Of a stretch of 64,000 nt of DNA, positions 34,627-43,778 are shown piece after piece. The stretch comes from Glaciimonas sp. GTDB taxonomy: Bacteria; Pseudomonadota; Gammaproteobacteria; Burkholderiales; Burkholderiaceae_D. The notes under the pieces are model-generated. The model was given only the letters and a program-made list of their open reading frames with translations. It was not told where the DNA came from and made no database searches. The translations under genes were made by a program, and so were the position numbers. How positions within the stretch are numbered: the stretch's first letter is position 1; each line of letters begins with the position of its first letter. The DNA is taken from contig JABBOV010000003.1 in the NCBI GenBank assembly GCA_012927625.1, forward strand, positions 310,001 through 374,000. Direction: 5' to 3'.

Positions 34627-35040
34627 TCAGGCGGCGTAGATTGAAGACTTAGCGCTAACATCATCAACCATGTCCTTGAGTTTTTGGCTTGCATGAAAAG
34701 TGACCACACGCCGCGCAGTAATCGGAATCTCTTCACCTGTTTTCGGGTTACGCCCTGGTCTCTGCGGCTTATCTCTTAGCTGAAAATTACCGAACCCGGA
34801 CAATTTGACTGCCTCGCCACGCTCAAGAGCATTGCGTATTTCGTCAAAAAAAGTTTCTACCATATCTTTTGCTTCACGCTTATTCAAACCGACCCGCTCG
34901 AAAAGAAGTTCTGCCAACTCTGACTTGGTCAAAGTTGGCAGAACTTTCTCAGCTTGAGAACGTGCCCTTGCTTCGAGCTTCGCCCGATTAAGATCCGCGT
35001 CCAAAACGGACTCAAGTTTGACAGAATTCACGTTATTCAT
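34627..35040 (-). CDS. ihfA: Integration host factor subunit alpha
   Basis: A 137-residue DNA-bending protein. The core [33 protein letters not shown], then [24 protein letters not shown] with the conserved Pro that inserts into DNA, and [17 protein letters not shown] match IhfA. An N-terminal extension of roughly 40 residues, partly charged ([18 protein letters not shown]), precedes the core, longer than the 99-residue E. coli protein. IHF alpha pairs with IHF beta to bend DNA. It follows pheT by 20 bp in the conserved pheST-ihfA order, so its supply is tied to that transcript. Confidence 0.93.
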   Translation of the reverse strand: MNNVNSVKLESVLDADLNRAKLEARARSQAEKVLPTLTKSELAELLFERVGLNKREAKDMVETFFDEIRNALERGEAVKLSGFGNFQLRDKPQRPGRNPKTGEEIPITARRVVTFHASQKLKDMVDDVSAKSSIYAA

Positions 35041-35060
35041 TTCGGAGTTCCCACCTGGCC

Positions 35061-37502
35061 TCACGCACGCAACTTTACATCATGCTTTTCTTTGGCCGCC
35101 GCAACAAAGGCCGTCATCGCGGCATCAATACGATCATCCTTCAGAGTAGATTGAGTATCTTGCAAGGTAAAACGGAAGGCAAGGCTTTTTTCGTTGTTTT
35201 CCAACCCCTTGCCACGATATTCATCAAATAAAACAATGGCTTGTGCAATGCTACAGGCGCTGTCTGCAGTTATTTTCGCATTGAATACATCTAGAATATC
35301 CTGCGCTATAACGTGGTTTTTTACTACTAGTGCCAGATCTCGTGTAACTGCTGGAAACTTTGAGGTTTCAGAATATAAAGGCAGTTTTCGTAACTGCAAA
35401 ACATCGGCATCAAGCTCAAAGACGATCGGAGCCAACGGCAATTCATACTTTTGTTGCCAACGCGGGTGTAGTTCGCCAAGATAACCGATAATTTTTCCAT
35501 CGAGCTCAATCTGCGCACTGCGCCCAGGGTGCAGCGCCGGATGTACGGCGTTCACAAAACGCGCTATCCGCGGCGATAGTATCGCCTCCAGATCCGCTTT
35601 GAGATCAAAATAATCGACATTACGTGATGCCTGTCCCCATTGCTCGTCTATCACTAAGCCATAGGCTAAGGCGGCCACCCGTTTTGGCTGCTCATAACCG
35701 GCCACGCTCAAGCCACCATCTTGCACTGCTGAGTTGCGCAAATATACCGCACTGATTTCGAATACGCGTATCCGATCCATTTTACGGTTTAAGTTATATC
35801 GTACATTTGCAACCAAGCTTGGAATAAGCGACGAGCGCATCACACTCAACTGGCTAGCAATTGGATTCTGGAGTCTGATTGGCGTCGTATTACCCGAAAA
35901 ATCGGACTCCCAACTTTCTTCAACGAAACTGAAATTAACTACTTCCTGATAATCCAGATCAGCCAATTGTCTGCGCACAGTAAACAACGAACGGGTGCTT
36001 TCAGGCGCGATCAACATCGAATTTAGCGCAACTGGTGGCAAGGCGGGTATATTTTCATAGCCATACACGCGCACGACTTCCTCGATCAAATCCTCTTCGA
36101 TTTCAATATCAAAACGATAGGATGGCGGTGTCACGAAAAAAACTGTACCGTCACCACTCGACTCACGCTTAAAGACAAAATTCAAACGGGTGAAAATATC
36201 AGAAATCTGGTCTTCAGAAATCGCAATACCGATAACCTTCGTAGCGCGGGTTACTCGTAAGCGTACCGGTTTACGTAACGGCAAGTTAATGACTTGATCA
36301 TCAATCGGGCCAATCGCAGTTTGATCTTTCTCTCCGCATATCTCGACGATCAAGGCAGTGATGCGTTCAATATGCTCAACGGTGGTTCCAAAATCTACGC
36401 CGCGCTCAAAGCGGTGCGCAGCGTCCGTTGAGAAATTGTAACGACGCGCCCTACCCTGTATCGCCTGCGGCCACCAGAATGCGGCTTCCAGGTAGATGTT
36501 CCTGGTATCCAGAGAAACTGCGGTAGAATCACCGCCCATAATGCCCGCTAATGATTCAATTTCAACATCATCGGCAATCACGCCGACCCACTCGTCAACG
36601 GCAACCGTATTGCCATTCAAGAGTTTCAGGGATTCTCCTGGCTGGCCCCAACGTACATGCAAACTACCGTGAATTTTATCCAGATCAAATACATGTGAAG
36701 GGCTCCCAAGTTCAAGCATCACGTAGTTTGAAATATCAACTAGAGCTGAAATCGACCGCTGACCGCTACGTTCCAGACGTTGCTTCAGCCAGTCTGGCGT
36801 CAACGCCCTAGCATTCAAGCCGCGAATGATACGGCCAGCGAACCTGCCGCACAAGTCCGGGGCGGAAACCACAACTGGCAGCGTGTCCTGCATTGTTACC
36901 GCCACAGGATTAAAAACCGGCAACTTGAGCGGAGTACCCGTCAATGCCGAAACTTCGCGCGCTACGCCTAGGACTGACAGGCAATCGGCCTTATTCGGCG
37001 TTAGTTTAATCGTGAACTTAAGGTCATTAAGATCGTAATAATCGCGGAAATTTTGCCCGACAGGTGCATTTTGCGGCAATTCCAGCAACCCGCCCTGATC
37101 TTCAGAAAGTTTCAGCTCGCGCGCGGAGCACAACATGCCCTGCGATTCAATTCCGCGCAGTTGACCGATTTTAATTTCTAACAGCTTGCCATCAGCGCCT
37201 GAAGGTAATATGGCTCCTGCCATCGCACACGGGACCTTCAGTCCCACATGCACATTCGGCGCTCCACACACGATATTTAGAATCGTACCTGTCCCAACAT
37301 CAACTTGACAAACATGCAGTCGATCCGCATTTGGATGTTTGACAATATCGATGATCTCTCCAACTACTACACGTGAAAATGGAGAGGCAACAGCTTCAAT
37401 TTCCTCCACTTCCAGACCAGACATTGTAAGCAAATGCGCCAATTCATCCGAAGTCATCTTCGGATTTACCATCGTGCGGAGCCAACTTTCGGAGAATTGC
37501 AT
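35061..37502 (-). CDS. pheT: Phenylalanyl-tRNA synthetase beta subunit
   Basis: An 813-residue PheT of standard length. It begins [21 protein letters not shown], and the tRNA-binding EMAP-like domain follows ([31 protein letters not shown]). The B3/B4 editing region and the B5 domain come next. The C-terminal ferredoxin-fold anticodon-binding domain is present ([37 protein letters not shown]). With PheS it forms the alpha2-beta2 enzyme that charges and proofreads tRNA-Phe. It starts 72 bp downstream of the pheS stop. Confidence 0.96.
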   Translation of the reverse strand: MQFSESWLRTMVNPKMTSDELAHLLTMSGLEVEEIEAVASPFSRVVVGEIIDIVKHPNADRLHVCQVDVGTGTILNIVCGAPNVHVGLKVPCAMAGAILPSGADGKLLEIKIGQLRGIESQGMLCSARELKLSEDQGGLLELPQNAPVGQNFRDYYDLNDLKFTIKLTPNKADCLSVLGVAREVSALTGTPLKLPVFNPVAVTMQDTLPVVVSAPDLCGRFAGRIIRGLNARALTPDWLKQRLERSGQRSISALVDISNYVMLELGSPSHVFDLDKIHGSLHVRWGQPGESLKLLNGNTVAVDEWVGVIADDVEIESLAGIMGGDSTAVSLDTRNIYLEAAFWWPQAIQGRARRYNFSTDAAHRFERGVDFGTTVEHIERITALIVEICGEKDQTAIGPIDDQVINLPLRKPVRLRVTRATKVIGIAISEDQISDIFTRLNFVFKRESSGDGTVFFVTPPSYRFDIEIEEDLIEEVVRVYGYENIPALPPVALNSMLIAPESTRSLFTVRRQLADLDYQEVVNFSFVEESWESDFSGNTTPIRLQNPIASQLSVMRSSLIPSLVANVRYNLNRKMDRIRVFEISAVYLRNSAVQDGGLSVAGYEQPKRVAALAYGLVIDEQWGQASRNVDYFDLKADLEAILSPRIARFVNAVHPALHPGRSAQIELDGKIIGYLGELHPRWQQKYELPLAPIVFELDADVLQLRKLPLYSETSKFPAVTRDLALVVKNHVIAQDILDVFNAKITADSACSIAQAIVLFDEYRGKGLENNEKSLAFRFTLQDTQSTLKDDRIDAAMTAFVAAAKEKHDVKLRA

Positions 37503-37574
37503 AGTTCAACCGTGAAAATGTACGATGCAAGGGCGATTCCGTAGAAAAATCGGAACTGGAACCGCCCAGCATAT

Positions 37575-38591
37575 TTAATTAAATTGCTTAAGAAAGCGCA
37601 GGTCACCTTCATAAAACAGGCGTAAATCGTTTATGCCGTAACGCAACATGGTTAGACGTTCCAAGCCGGAGCCAAACGCAAAGCCAATGAATTTCTCAGG
37701 ATCAAGCCCCATATTGCGCACTACCGTCGGATGCACCTGTCCGGAGCCCGAAACCTCTAGCCAACGTCCTTTCAATGGACCGCTACCAAAGGCAATATCG
37801 ATTTCCGCCGAAGGTTCGGTAAAGGGAAAGTAAGACGGACGAAAACGCACCTGTAAATCATCGGTTTCGAAAAATGCTTTGACGAAATTCAAATACACAC
37901 CCTTCAGGTCAGCAAAGCTGATGTTTTCTGCAATCCATAGTCCCTCGATCTGATGGAACATGGGCGAATGTGTCGCGTCGCTATCAACGCGGTAAGTGCG
38001 ACCAGGGGCAATAACCTTAATCGGCGGCGTGTGCATGCGCGCGTAACGTACTTGCATTGGACTCGTATGCGTACGTAACAGCAGCGGCTTACCTTCCGTA
38101 TCATTGCCATCGATATAGAATGTATCCTGCATCGAACGCGCCGGATGATTTTCAGGACTATTCAGCGCCGTGAAATTGGTCCAGTCAGTCTCTATTTCCG
38201 GCCCATCAGCAACGTCAAACCCAATCGAGCGAAAAATTTCCTCCACCCGCTCCCAAGAACGCATAATGGGATGCATTCCTCCCATCCCGCGCCCGCGGCC
38301 TGGCAAAGACACATCGATTGCCTCGGCATTCAACCGTTCCTGCATCTGTGCATCGGCAAGGGCATCGCGCCGTGCATTAAGTTCTTTTTCTATTCGTGTT
38401 TTGGCGGCATTAATGACAGCACCTTGCGTCTTGCGTTCGTCTGGCGCAAGTTTGCCCAAGCCCTTCATCAGCTCGGTAATTTGCCCCACTTTGCCGAGGT
38501 ATCTCGCCTTTGCGTTTTCCAGGGCCGCAGCGTCTGCTGCGTTTAAAAAATCTGCTAGCGCCTGGCTTACAAGTTGCTCTATGAAATTCAT
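37575..38591 (-). CDS. pheS: Phenylalanyl-tRNA synthetase alpha subunit
   Basis: A 338-residue class II synthetase. It contains [23 protein letters not shown] (motif 1 region), [36 protein letters not shown] (motif 2), [19 protein letters not shown] and [19 protein letters not shown] (motif 3). It starts at ATG 38591 ([12 protein letters not shown]), which matches the usual PheS N-terminus. The frame is open back to 38702, but this upstream part covers the intergenic hairpin. It catalyses phenylalanine adenylation and transfer to tRNA-Phe. The 116-bp gap from rplT carries a strong hairpin that may attenuate pheST. Confidence 0.96.
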   Translation of the reverse strand: MNFIEQLVSQALADFLNAADAAALENAKARYLGKVGQITELMKGLGKLAPDERKTQGAVINAAKTRIEKELNARRDALADAQMQERLNAEAIDVSLPGRGRGMGGMHPIMRSWERVEEIFRSIGFDVADGPEIETDWTNFTALNSPENHPARSMQDTFYIDGNDTEGKPLLLRTHTSPMQVRYARMHTPPIKVIAPGRTYRVDSDATHSPMFHQIEGLWIAENISFADLKGVYLNFVKAFFETDDLQVRFRPSYFPFTEPSAEIDIAFGSGPLKGRWLEVSGSGQVHPTVVRNMGLDPEKFIGFAFGSGLERLTMLRYGINDLRLFYEGDLRFLKQFN

Positions 38592-38630
38592 GCGGTTTTC
38601 CCGCTCCAAAAAAAGAAGCCGAAAATGAAA

Positions 38631-38659
38631 CGGGGCACAGGTAACATACCTCTGCCCCG
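38631..38659 (-). promoter_or_regulatory. Hairpin between rplT and pheS, possible pheST attenuator
   Basis: On the minus strand CGGGGCA-G-AGGTA pairs with TACCT-G-TGCCCCG around a TGT loop: a 12-bp stem with one G-G mismatch. A T-rich stretch ending in seven T residues follows within 25 bp. In E. coli this gap holds the pheM leader and attenuator. No clear Phe-rich leader peptide precedes the hairpin here. Confidence 0.65.
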
Positions 38660-38707
38660 CTAATTTTTGCAGCACCACTGTCCAGTGATATCTGCGCCTC
38701 ACACCAA

Positions 38708-39067
38708 TTATGCGGCGAGGTTGGCTTTCACTTGATTCACAATAGCAGCAAACGCCGCCTTGTCCATTACTGCCATATCGGCCAGTACCTTGCGGTCCAA
38801 CTCGATCGATGCTTTCTTCAGGCCATTCATGAATACGCTATATGTCACGCCATGTTCACGGGACGCTGCATTAATACGCGCGATCCATAAAGCACGGAAA
38901 ACACGTTTCTTGTTGCGACGATCGCGATAAGCGTATTGCCCCGCCTTCATGACAGCTTGCTTGGCTACACGATAAACTTTGCTGCGCCGTCCCCGGTAGC
39001 CTTTGGCTTGATCGAGGACTTTCTTATGACGGGCCCGTGCTGTGACCCCACGTTTTACTCTAGGCAT
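38708..39067 (-). CDS. rplT: 50S ribosomal protein L20
   Basis: A 119-residue L20 with the canonical start [20 protein letters not shown] and the conserved [27 protein letters not shown] segment. It binds 23S rRNA early in large-subunit assembly. In enterobacteria L20 also represses translation of its own operon by binding the leader of rpmI. It follows rpmI by 26 bp and precedes the pheS hairpin. Length and order are standard. Confidence 0.97.
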   Translation of the reverse strand: MPRVKRGVTARARHKKVLDQAKGYRGRRSKVYRVAKQAVMKAGQYAYRDRRNKKRVFRALWIARINAASREHGVTYSVFMNGLKKASIELDRKVLADMAVMDKAAFAAIVNQVKANLAA

Positions 39068-39093
39068 AGTAGCTCCTTAAATTGAGTGTGAGG

Positions 39094-39291
39094 TTAAGCG
39101 TTCGGCAGCATGCGCATAACGGAAACCACGTCATGAGCATGAACATTTGTAACACCGCGCAAGTGGCGTTTAATTTTCGTGGTTTTTTTGGTCAAAATGT
39201 GGCGCTTGAACGCGTGACCGCATTTAATCGTTCCACCTGCACGTACACGAAAGCGCTTTTTCGCGGCACTCTTTGTTTTCATTTTAGGCAT
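39094..39291 (-). CDS. rpmI: 50S ribosomal protein L35
   Basis: A 65-residue L35. It starts [20 protein letters not shown] at 39291 and ends with [11 protein letters not shown] longer upstream frame is open but is not part of the protein. L35 is a late-binding component of the large subunit. It lies between infC and rplT in the usual order, 153 bp after the infC stop. That gap contains a hairpin that could serve operon autoregulation. Confidence 0.97.
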   Translation of the reverse strand: MPKMKTKSAAKKRFRVRAGGTIKCGHAFKRHILTKKTTKIKRHLRGVTNVHAHDVVSVMRMLPNA

Positions 39292-39413
39292 AACTACATC
39301 TGTCCCTTGGACAGCTCCATTTTTAACATGATTGCAGGTGGCAACAATTTCGTTACACTTGGATGCCTGCTCCCACTTGTTTTGCTGTGAATCATAGCCC
39401 ACAGCATCTATTC

Positions 39414-39436
39414 CAGGCGCTCATAAAAAGCGCCTG
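39414..39436 (-). promoter_or_regulatory. Hairpin between infC and rpmI
   Basis: CAGGCGCT and AGCGCCTG form a perfect 8-bp stem with a 7-nt loop, starting 8 bp after the infC stop on the minus strand. No T tract follows the stem; the T run is in the loop. It could be a processing or L20-type control structure rather than a terminator; the role is inferred. Confidence 0.5.
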
Positions 39437-39444
39437 ATAGAAAT

Positions 39445-39966
39445 TTATTTTTTCTTCTTCGGCGACAGTACCATAATCATCTGACGCCCTTCCATCTTAG
39501 GAAACTGTTCAACCTGACCATACGGCTCCAAGTCAGACTTTAATCGCTCCAACATACGAAAACCAATATCCTGATGGGCCATTTCTCGACCCCGGAAACG
39601 CAAAGTAATCTTTGTTTTATCACCATCGTCAAGGAACTTGATAAGATTTCTGAGCTTGATGTTGTAGTCGCCATCGTCTGTGCCCGGTCGAAATTTTACC
39701 TCTTTGATCAGAATAACTTTTTGTTTTTGCTTTGCTTCGTGGGCTTTCTTCTGCTCCTGATATTTGAACTTGCCATAGTCCATTAGGCGGCAAACAGGAG
39801 GCTGAGCAGTAGGTGCGATCTCCACCAAATCTACATTCGCTTCCTCAGCCATACGAAAAGCTTCAGCCAAGGTAACGATACCGATAGGCTCGTTTTCAAC
39901 TCCACTTAAACGCACTTCAAGTGCGGTAATTTCGCCATTAATGCGATGCGACTTATCAGTAGCTAT
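39445..39966 (-). CDS. infC: Translation initiation factor IF-3 with an ATA start codon
   Basis: A 173-residue IF-3. The N-terminal domain starts (I/M)[19 protein letters not shown], and the C-terminal domain ends [15 protein letters not shown]. No ATG, GTG or TTG fits the family N-terminus: the first such codon (GTG at 39915) would remove 17 conserved residues. The codon at 39966-39964 on the minus strand is ATA, preceded by AAAGGA at suitable spacing. IF-3 rejects non-standard start codons, so an ATA start gives negative self-control, as the ATT start of E. coli infC does. The gene follows thrS by 59 bp. Confidence 0.93.
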   Translation of the reverse strand: MATDKSHRINGEITALEVRLSGVENEPIGIVTLAEAFRMAEEANVDLVEIAPTAQPPVCRLMDYGKFKYQEQKKAHEAKQKQKVILIKEVKFRPGTDDGDYNIKLRNLIKFLDDGDKTKITLRFRGREMAHQDIGFRMLERLKSDLEPYGQVEQFPKMEGRQMIMVLSPKKKK

Positions 39967-40025
39967 TGCAGTTTCCTTTAAATATCAAATAATCCGGCCC
40001 TGCAACTACGCTGCAAAGTGATAAC

Positions 40026-41933
40026 TCAGGTTTTAGAATCAATCGCATTATTCAACCGATTTACCAATTCGCTAATTGACATCACACCTTGATCGAGGTT
40101 GCCTCGCGCACGCACAGCCACCGTGTTGCCTTCACGCTCTTTGTCACCCACAACAATTATATATGGCACTTTCTGAACTGAATGCTCGCGTATTTTATAG
40201 GTAATTTTCTCATTGCGCAAATCGGTGCGTACTCTAAACCCTTGTTTTTTCAGCTCTTGTGCGACAGCTTGCGCATATTCAGCTTGAGCATCAGAAATAT
40301 TAAGAACAACTACTTGCTCCGGAGCCAGCCACAATGGCAAGGCACCCGCATGATTTTCTATCAACATTCCTATGAATCGCTCCAGAGATCCTAGAATAGC
40401 CCGATGCAACATCACAGGTATTTTACGAGTATTGTCTTCTGCTACATATTCAGCCCCCAAACGGACTGGCATGGAAAAATCGACTTGCATTGTTCCGCAT
40501 TGCCAAGGCCGTCCAATGGCGTCCTTCAATGTATATTCAATTTTTGGACCGTAAAATGCACCTTCTCCTGGCGATATTTCATATTCGCATCCTGAACGTT
40601 TAAGAGATTCAATCAGCGCACTCTCAGCCTTATCCCACAACTCATCAGCACCGACGCGCTTTTCAGGTCTTGTTGCAATTTTATAAATTATTTCCTTAAA
40701 CCCAAAGTCGGAATACACTTTTTGCAAAAGAGCTGTATAGACAACGCACTCGTCCAGAATCTGATCGTCCGTACAAAAAATATGACCATCATCCTGCGTA
40801 AAACCGCGCACACGCATCATGCCGTGCAGTGAACCAGAAGGTTCATTGCGATGGCATTGCCCAAATTCACCATAACGCAAAGGCAATTCACGATAAGAAC
40901 GCAAGTTCGATCGAAATATCTGTATGTGCCCAGGGCAATTCATTGGCTTTAATGCGTATGACCGATTTTCAGACTCGGTGGTGAACATATTTTCTTTATA
41001 GTTCTCCCAGTGCCCTGACTTTTCCCACAAGCTACGATCAAGGATTTGCGGCGCTTTAACCTCCTGATAACCGTTATCCTGATACACCTTACGCATATAC
41101 TGCTCAACCTGCTGCCACACAGTCCAACCTTTCGGATGCCAAAAGATCAGTCCAGGCGCCTCTTCCTGAAAATGAAATAAGTCAAGCGCACGTCCTAATT
41201 TACGATGGTCGCGCTTTTCAGCCTCTTCAAGCATGTGCAAATAGGCTTCCTGCTCATCTTTTTTAACCCAGGCAGTCCCGTAAATACGCTGCAGCATCTC
41301 GTTTTTGGAATCCCCGCGCCAGTACGCCCCAGCAAGTTTCATTAACTTGAAAACTTTCAATTTGCCGGTGGACGGCACGTGAGGGCCACGACACAAATCC
41401 GTAAAGCTCCCCTCTGTGTATAACGATACGTCCTGATCTTGCGGAATCGATTCAATAATTTCAGCTTTGTACGACTCCCCTATCGACTTAAAGTAGGCAA
41501 CCGCCTCATCGCGAGGTAAAACCTTGCGAGTGATTAGCTCGTCCTTTTTGGACAATTCAGTCATTTTTTGTTCAATTACTGATAAATCTTCAGGAGTGAA
41601 CGGGCGCTTATATGAAAAATCGTAGTAAAAGCCATTATCAATTACTGGGCCGATTGTTACCTGCGCATCTGGGAATAATTCCTTGACCGCATGTGCCAGC
41701 AAATGGGCTGTCGAGTGCCGAATAACCTCAAGCGCATCAACATCCTTGTCGGTAACAATAGCTAAATCGGCATCGTTGACAATAAGATACGACGTATCTA
41801 CCAGGCGTCCATCGACCTTGCCAGCCAATGCAGATTTTGCGAGCCCGGAGCCGATGCTCAGGGCAACTTGGGCAACTGTTACCGGCGCATCATATTGACG
41901 CTGCGAACCATCGGGAAGTCGAATTGAAATCAT
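40026..41933 (-). CDS. thrS: Threonyl-tRNA synthetase
   Basis: A 635-residue ThrRS. The N-terminal TGS domain begins [15 protein letters not shown], the editing domain has [16 protein letters not shown], and the class II core has [52 protein letters not shown] and [20 protein letters not shown]. The anticodon-binding domain is C-terminal. The start is ATG 41933 with TTGGAG eight bases ahead; the extra four codons upstream begin with that TTG and are not used. First gene of the translation operon. Confidence 0.97.
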   Translation of the reverse strand: MISIRLPDGSQRQYDAPVTVAQVALSIGSGLAKSALAGKVDGRLVDTSYLIVNDADLAIVTDKDVDALEVIRHSTAHLLAHAVKELFPDAQVTIGPVIDNGFYYDFSYKRPFTPEDLSVIEQKMTELSKKDELITRKVLPRDEAVAYFKSIGESYKAEIIESIPQDQDVSLYTEGSFTDLCRGPHVPSTGKLKVFKLMKLAGAYWRGDSKNEMLQRIYGTAWVKKDEQEAYLHMLEEAEKRDHRKLGRALDLFHFQEEAPGLIFWHPKGWTVWQQVEQYMRKVYQDNGYQEVKAPQILDRSLWEKSGHWENYKENMFTTESENRSYALKPMNCPGHIQIFRSNLRSYRELPLRYGEFGQCHRNEPSGSLHGMMRVRGFTQDDGHIFCTDDQILDECVVYTALLQKVYSDFGFKEIIYKIATRPEKRVGADELWDKAESALIESLKRSGCEYEISPGEGAFYGPKIEYTLKDAIGRPWQCGTMQVDFSMPVRLGAEYVAEDNTRKIPVMLHRAILGSLERFIGMLIENHAGALPLWLAPEQVVVLNISDAQAEYAQAVAQELKKQGFRVRTDLRNEKITYKIREHSVQKVPYIIVVGDKEREGNTVAVRARGNLDQGVMSISELVNRLNNAIDSKT

Positions 41934-42010
41934 TTTGTTCTCCAAGTCATCATGAAATTGATGTCAACGCTAGATTGCTACATTTATTGGGCAAGGAAAT
42001 ACAGGCGTAA

Positions 42011-42035
42011 AAAAGCGCGGATTAACCGCGCTTTT
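42011..42035 (-). terminator. Terminator after tRNA-Val
   Basis: AAAAGCGCGG and CCGCGCTTTT form a perfect 10-bp stem with a 5-nt loop. Read on the minus strand it ends in six T residues. It lies about 110 bp after the 3' end of tRNA-Val and upstream of thrS, so it should isolate the two transcripts. Confidence 0.88.
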
Positions 42036-42146
42036 CAATGCTACCGAGAGGAATCTTAATTTTAATCTACTGCTTACAAGCAGGATTAATGGCTTGCAAC
42101 AATTTATTAAAAATTTTGTTTCCCGTAGAACGGTGCCAATACTCGT

Positions 42147-42223
42147 TGGTAGGCACGATTGGACTCGAACCAACGACCCCTACCATGTCAAGGTAGTGCT
42201 CTAACCAGCTGAGCTACGCGCCT
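42147..42223 (-). tRNA. tRNA-Val (anticodon GAC)
   Basis: A 77-nt cloverleaf. The acceptor stem pairs AGGCGCG with CGTGCCT, the D arm has GTAGCTCAGCTGGTTAGAGC, the anticodon stem-loop CTACC-TTGACAT-GGTAG gives anticodon GAC, and the T loop is GGTTCGAGTCC. CCA is encoded. A Pribnow box lies just upstream at 42233-42238. Confidence 0.96.
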
Positions 42224-42600
42224 AAAAGAACGATTATAACAGAGGAATTATTTCATTTGCCAGATCTTTCTTCAAGCCAGTATTTCTCATTTCAAAAATT
42301 GCCATCCCGGCTTGAGCGATGTGACGCCGGGCGCCTTGAGCATGAAATGCGAGCTCTCATCGAGAAACAAATAATGCTGAAGCAAAATCGGCAGATGTTC
42401 GAAAAACAGAGCGTGCGGCCCACGGATTGCGATAAGGCACCTTACTATCGCAAGCTGTCATGGTGAGCTCGCACCAACTCGCCTTATAAGGCATCACATC
42501 GCGCACTAAATGCATTTCTTGTAAGCAGATGCATCACTTGTTGTCTCGCGTCAGAACTCTTCTATATATTGAGTATGCACAACATCGTTTGGAGATTGGT
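42224..42600. other. Gap between tRNA-Val and the YXWGXW protein gene
   Basis: 377 bp. It holds the tRNA promoter at the left end. A 69-codon plus-strand frame (42257-42466) has no ribosome-binding site or recognisable features and is probably chance. The last 80 bp should hold the promoter of the next gene. Confidence 0.45.
42233..42238 (-). promoter_or_regulatory. -10 box of the tRNA-Val promoter
   Basis: TATAAT on the minus strand, 10 bp before the tRNA 5' end. A matching -35 is weak (CTGGCA-like, 19 bp upstream), so only the -10 is claimed. Confidence 0.55.
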
Positions 42601-43032
42601 ATGAAACGTATTCTTTGTAATGCCGCAGCTATTGTTGCTCTCAGTACTGCTGCCTTTATCCCTATGCAAGCGGTGGCGCAAGTAGGTATTAATATCGTTA
42701 TTGGTAACGCACCTCCGCCGGTGCGTTATGAAGTCGTTCCAGCCCCACGCCGAGGATATGAATGGGCACCTGGTTATTGGAATTGGAATGGCCGAAAGCA
42801 TATTTGGGCTCGAGGTCATTGGGAACGCGTACGCGCCGGTCAGTACTACCAGCGTCCTGAATGGCAACAAGACAATGACGGCTGGCGTCTGAACCGCGGC
42901 GGATGGCAACGCGGCGAACGCCGTGACAACCGTAATGAAAACGAAAATCGAGGCAAGGGTCATGGTGATCGTAACCATGATGGCGAGCCAAATCGTCAAG
43001 ACCACAGGCCAAACGACGCGCGCCGCAATTAA
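42601..43032 (+). CDS. YXWGXW-repeat secreted protein
   Basis: A 143-residue exported protein. The signal peptide is MKRILCNAAAIVALSTAAFI, with cleavage likely after AVAQ (residue 24). The mature part contains the YXWGXW-type repeats: GYEWAPGYWNWNGRKHIWARGHW and then WQQDNDGWRLNRGGWQRG. The C-terminal 35 residues are rich in Arg, Asn, Asp, His and Gly and look disordered (NRNENENRGKGHGDRNHDG). GGAGATTGGT precedes the ATG. The family is widespread in Proteobacteria without a known function. Followed by a clear terminator. Confidence 0.87.
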   Translation: MKRILCNAAAIVALSTAAFIPMQAVAQVGINIVIGNAPPPVRYEVVPAPRRGYEWAPGYWNWNGRKHIWARGHWERVRAGQYYQRPEWQQDNDGWRLNRGGWQRGERRDNRNENENRGKGHGDRNHDGEPNRQDHRPNDARRN

Positions 43033-43062
43033 GTTGGCAGTACAGATGGCAAAGCTACCTCG

Positions 43063-43088
43063 AACCGCTCCAAATTGGGGCGGTTTTT
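43063..43088 (+). terminator. Terminator of the YXWGXW gene
   Basis: AACCGCTCC and GGGGCGGTT pair over 9 bp (one G-T) with an AAATT loop, followed by a T-rich stretch, 30 bp after the stop codon. Confidence 0.8.
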
Positions 43089-43302
43089 AACTGGATACGC
43101 CACGCTTTGAATCGCCGTGTTCGCCGACTTGGGGCGAGCTTGCTGGTAGTATTTAACGAACTTCTCATGTCGCTGCTAATTTTGCCGGTGCCCATCATAG
43201 TGCAAAGCAATATCCACGTAAGGCACGAAAAAAAGGGCAATGGGGTTGCAGGGACAAAAACCAAAAGTCAAGCGAGGCTTCCATACATTTCCATTATCGA
43301 TT

Positions 43303-43372
43303 GAGTATATTTAATATAGTCAATGAATATGTGCGTAAAATACCATAAAAATAACGATACTCCCTATTTTTA
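43303..43372 (+). repeat. Dispersed AT-rich repeat, copy B
   Basis: Contains TATATTTAATATAG, then CAATGAATATGTGCGTAAA, and ends with CGATACTCCCTATTTTTA. The last block is identical over 17 bp to reversed copy C at 60541-60606. It lies about 270 bp downstream of the YXWGXW gene and 475 bp upstream of icmF. Confidence 0.8.
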
Positions 43373-43711
43373 CAAAAAACGCCGAATTACAAATCTGGTT
43401 CGTTCCTGCTGGATTTTTCGTGGGCCATGCGCATCTACACCACTGGTCAACTGAGTGGTTGATTGCTTCGGCCCTGATGCAATAACCGCCCACCGTCAAT
43501 TCTTTTGAAAACCATGCCAGGTTTCGAAGTGCGAAAAGTGGCGACTTATAGGTAAATAAAAAAACGTGAAAAGCGGATTGCAACTGCGTGCAAAAAATTG
43601 ACTGATGCACGACTGGTACACATCTGTTTTTTGTACATCACTTGATAGCCTGAAAGACTGCAATCCTGACGACAGGCAAACTGTTTTTTTCGCGCTATAC
43701 TCAAACTTTTG

Positions 43712-43731
43712 TGACGTTTACGTAAACGTCA
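43712..43731. promoter_or_regulatory. Perfect 20-bp palindrome upstream of icmF (operator)
   Basis: TGACGTTTACGTAAACGTCA reads the same on both strands. It lies just after a TATACT -10-like box (43696-43701) and is followed by another half-site (AAACGTC, 43735-43741). Position over the likely transcription start suggests repression. The sequence resembles sites reported for regulators of branched-chain amino-acid and fatty-acid degradation (LiuR-type, from memory); the regulator is not in the window. Confidence 0.75.
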
Positions 43732-43778
43732 TGCAAACGTCGCATAAGAGCGCACTACACCTCGCCCCGGAGACCACC

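Larger units (their letters stand above)
43089..43778. other. Long leader region upstream of icmF
   Basis: 690 bp without a convincing gene. It contains copy B of the dispersed repeat (43303-43372), a TATACT -10-like box at about 43696, the 20-bp palindrome at 43712-43731 and the GGAG ribosome-binding site of icmF. The stretch 43373-43690 shows nothing recognisable; a 96-codon minus-strand frame there lacks a start signal. Confidence 0.5.

Noticed and set aside
38592-38702. In-frame extension of pheS through the rplT-pheS gap, containing several Phe codons
   Set aside because: The start at 38591 matches the conserved PheS N-terminus, and the extension would translate through the hairpin. A leader-peptide role was considered but the frame does not terminate before pheS.
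43320-43610. Minus-strand frame of 96 codons upstream of icmF
   Set aside because: It runs through the dispersed repeat copy B, lacks a start signal and has no family features.
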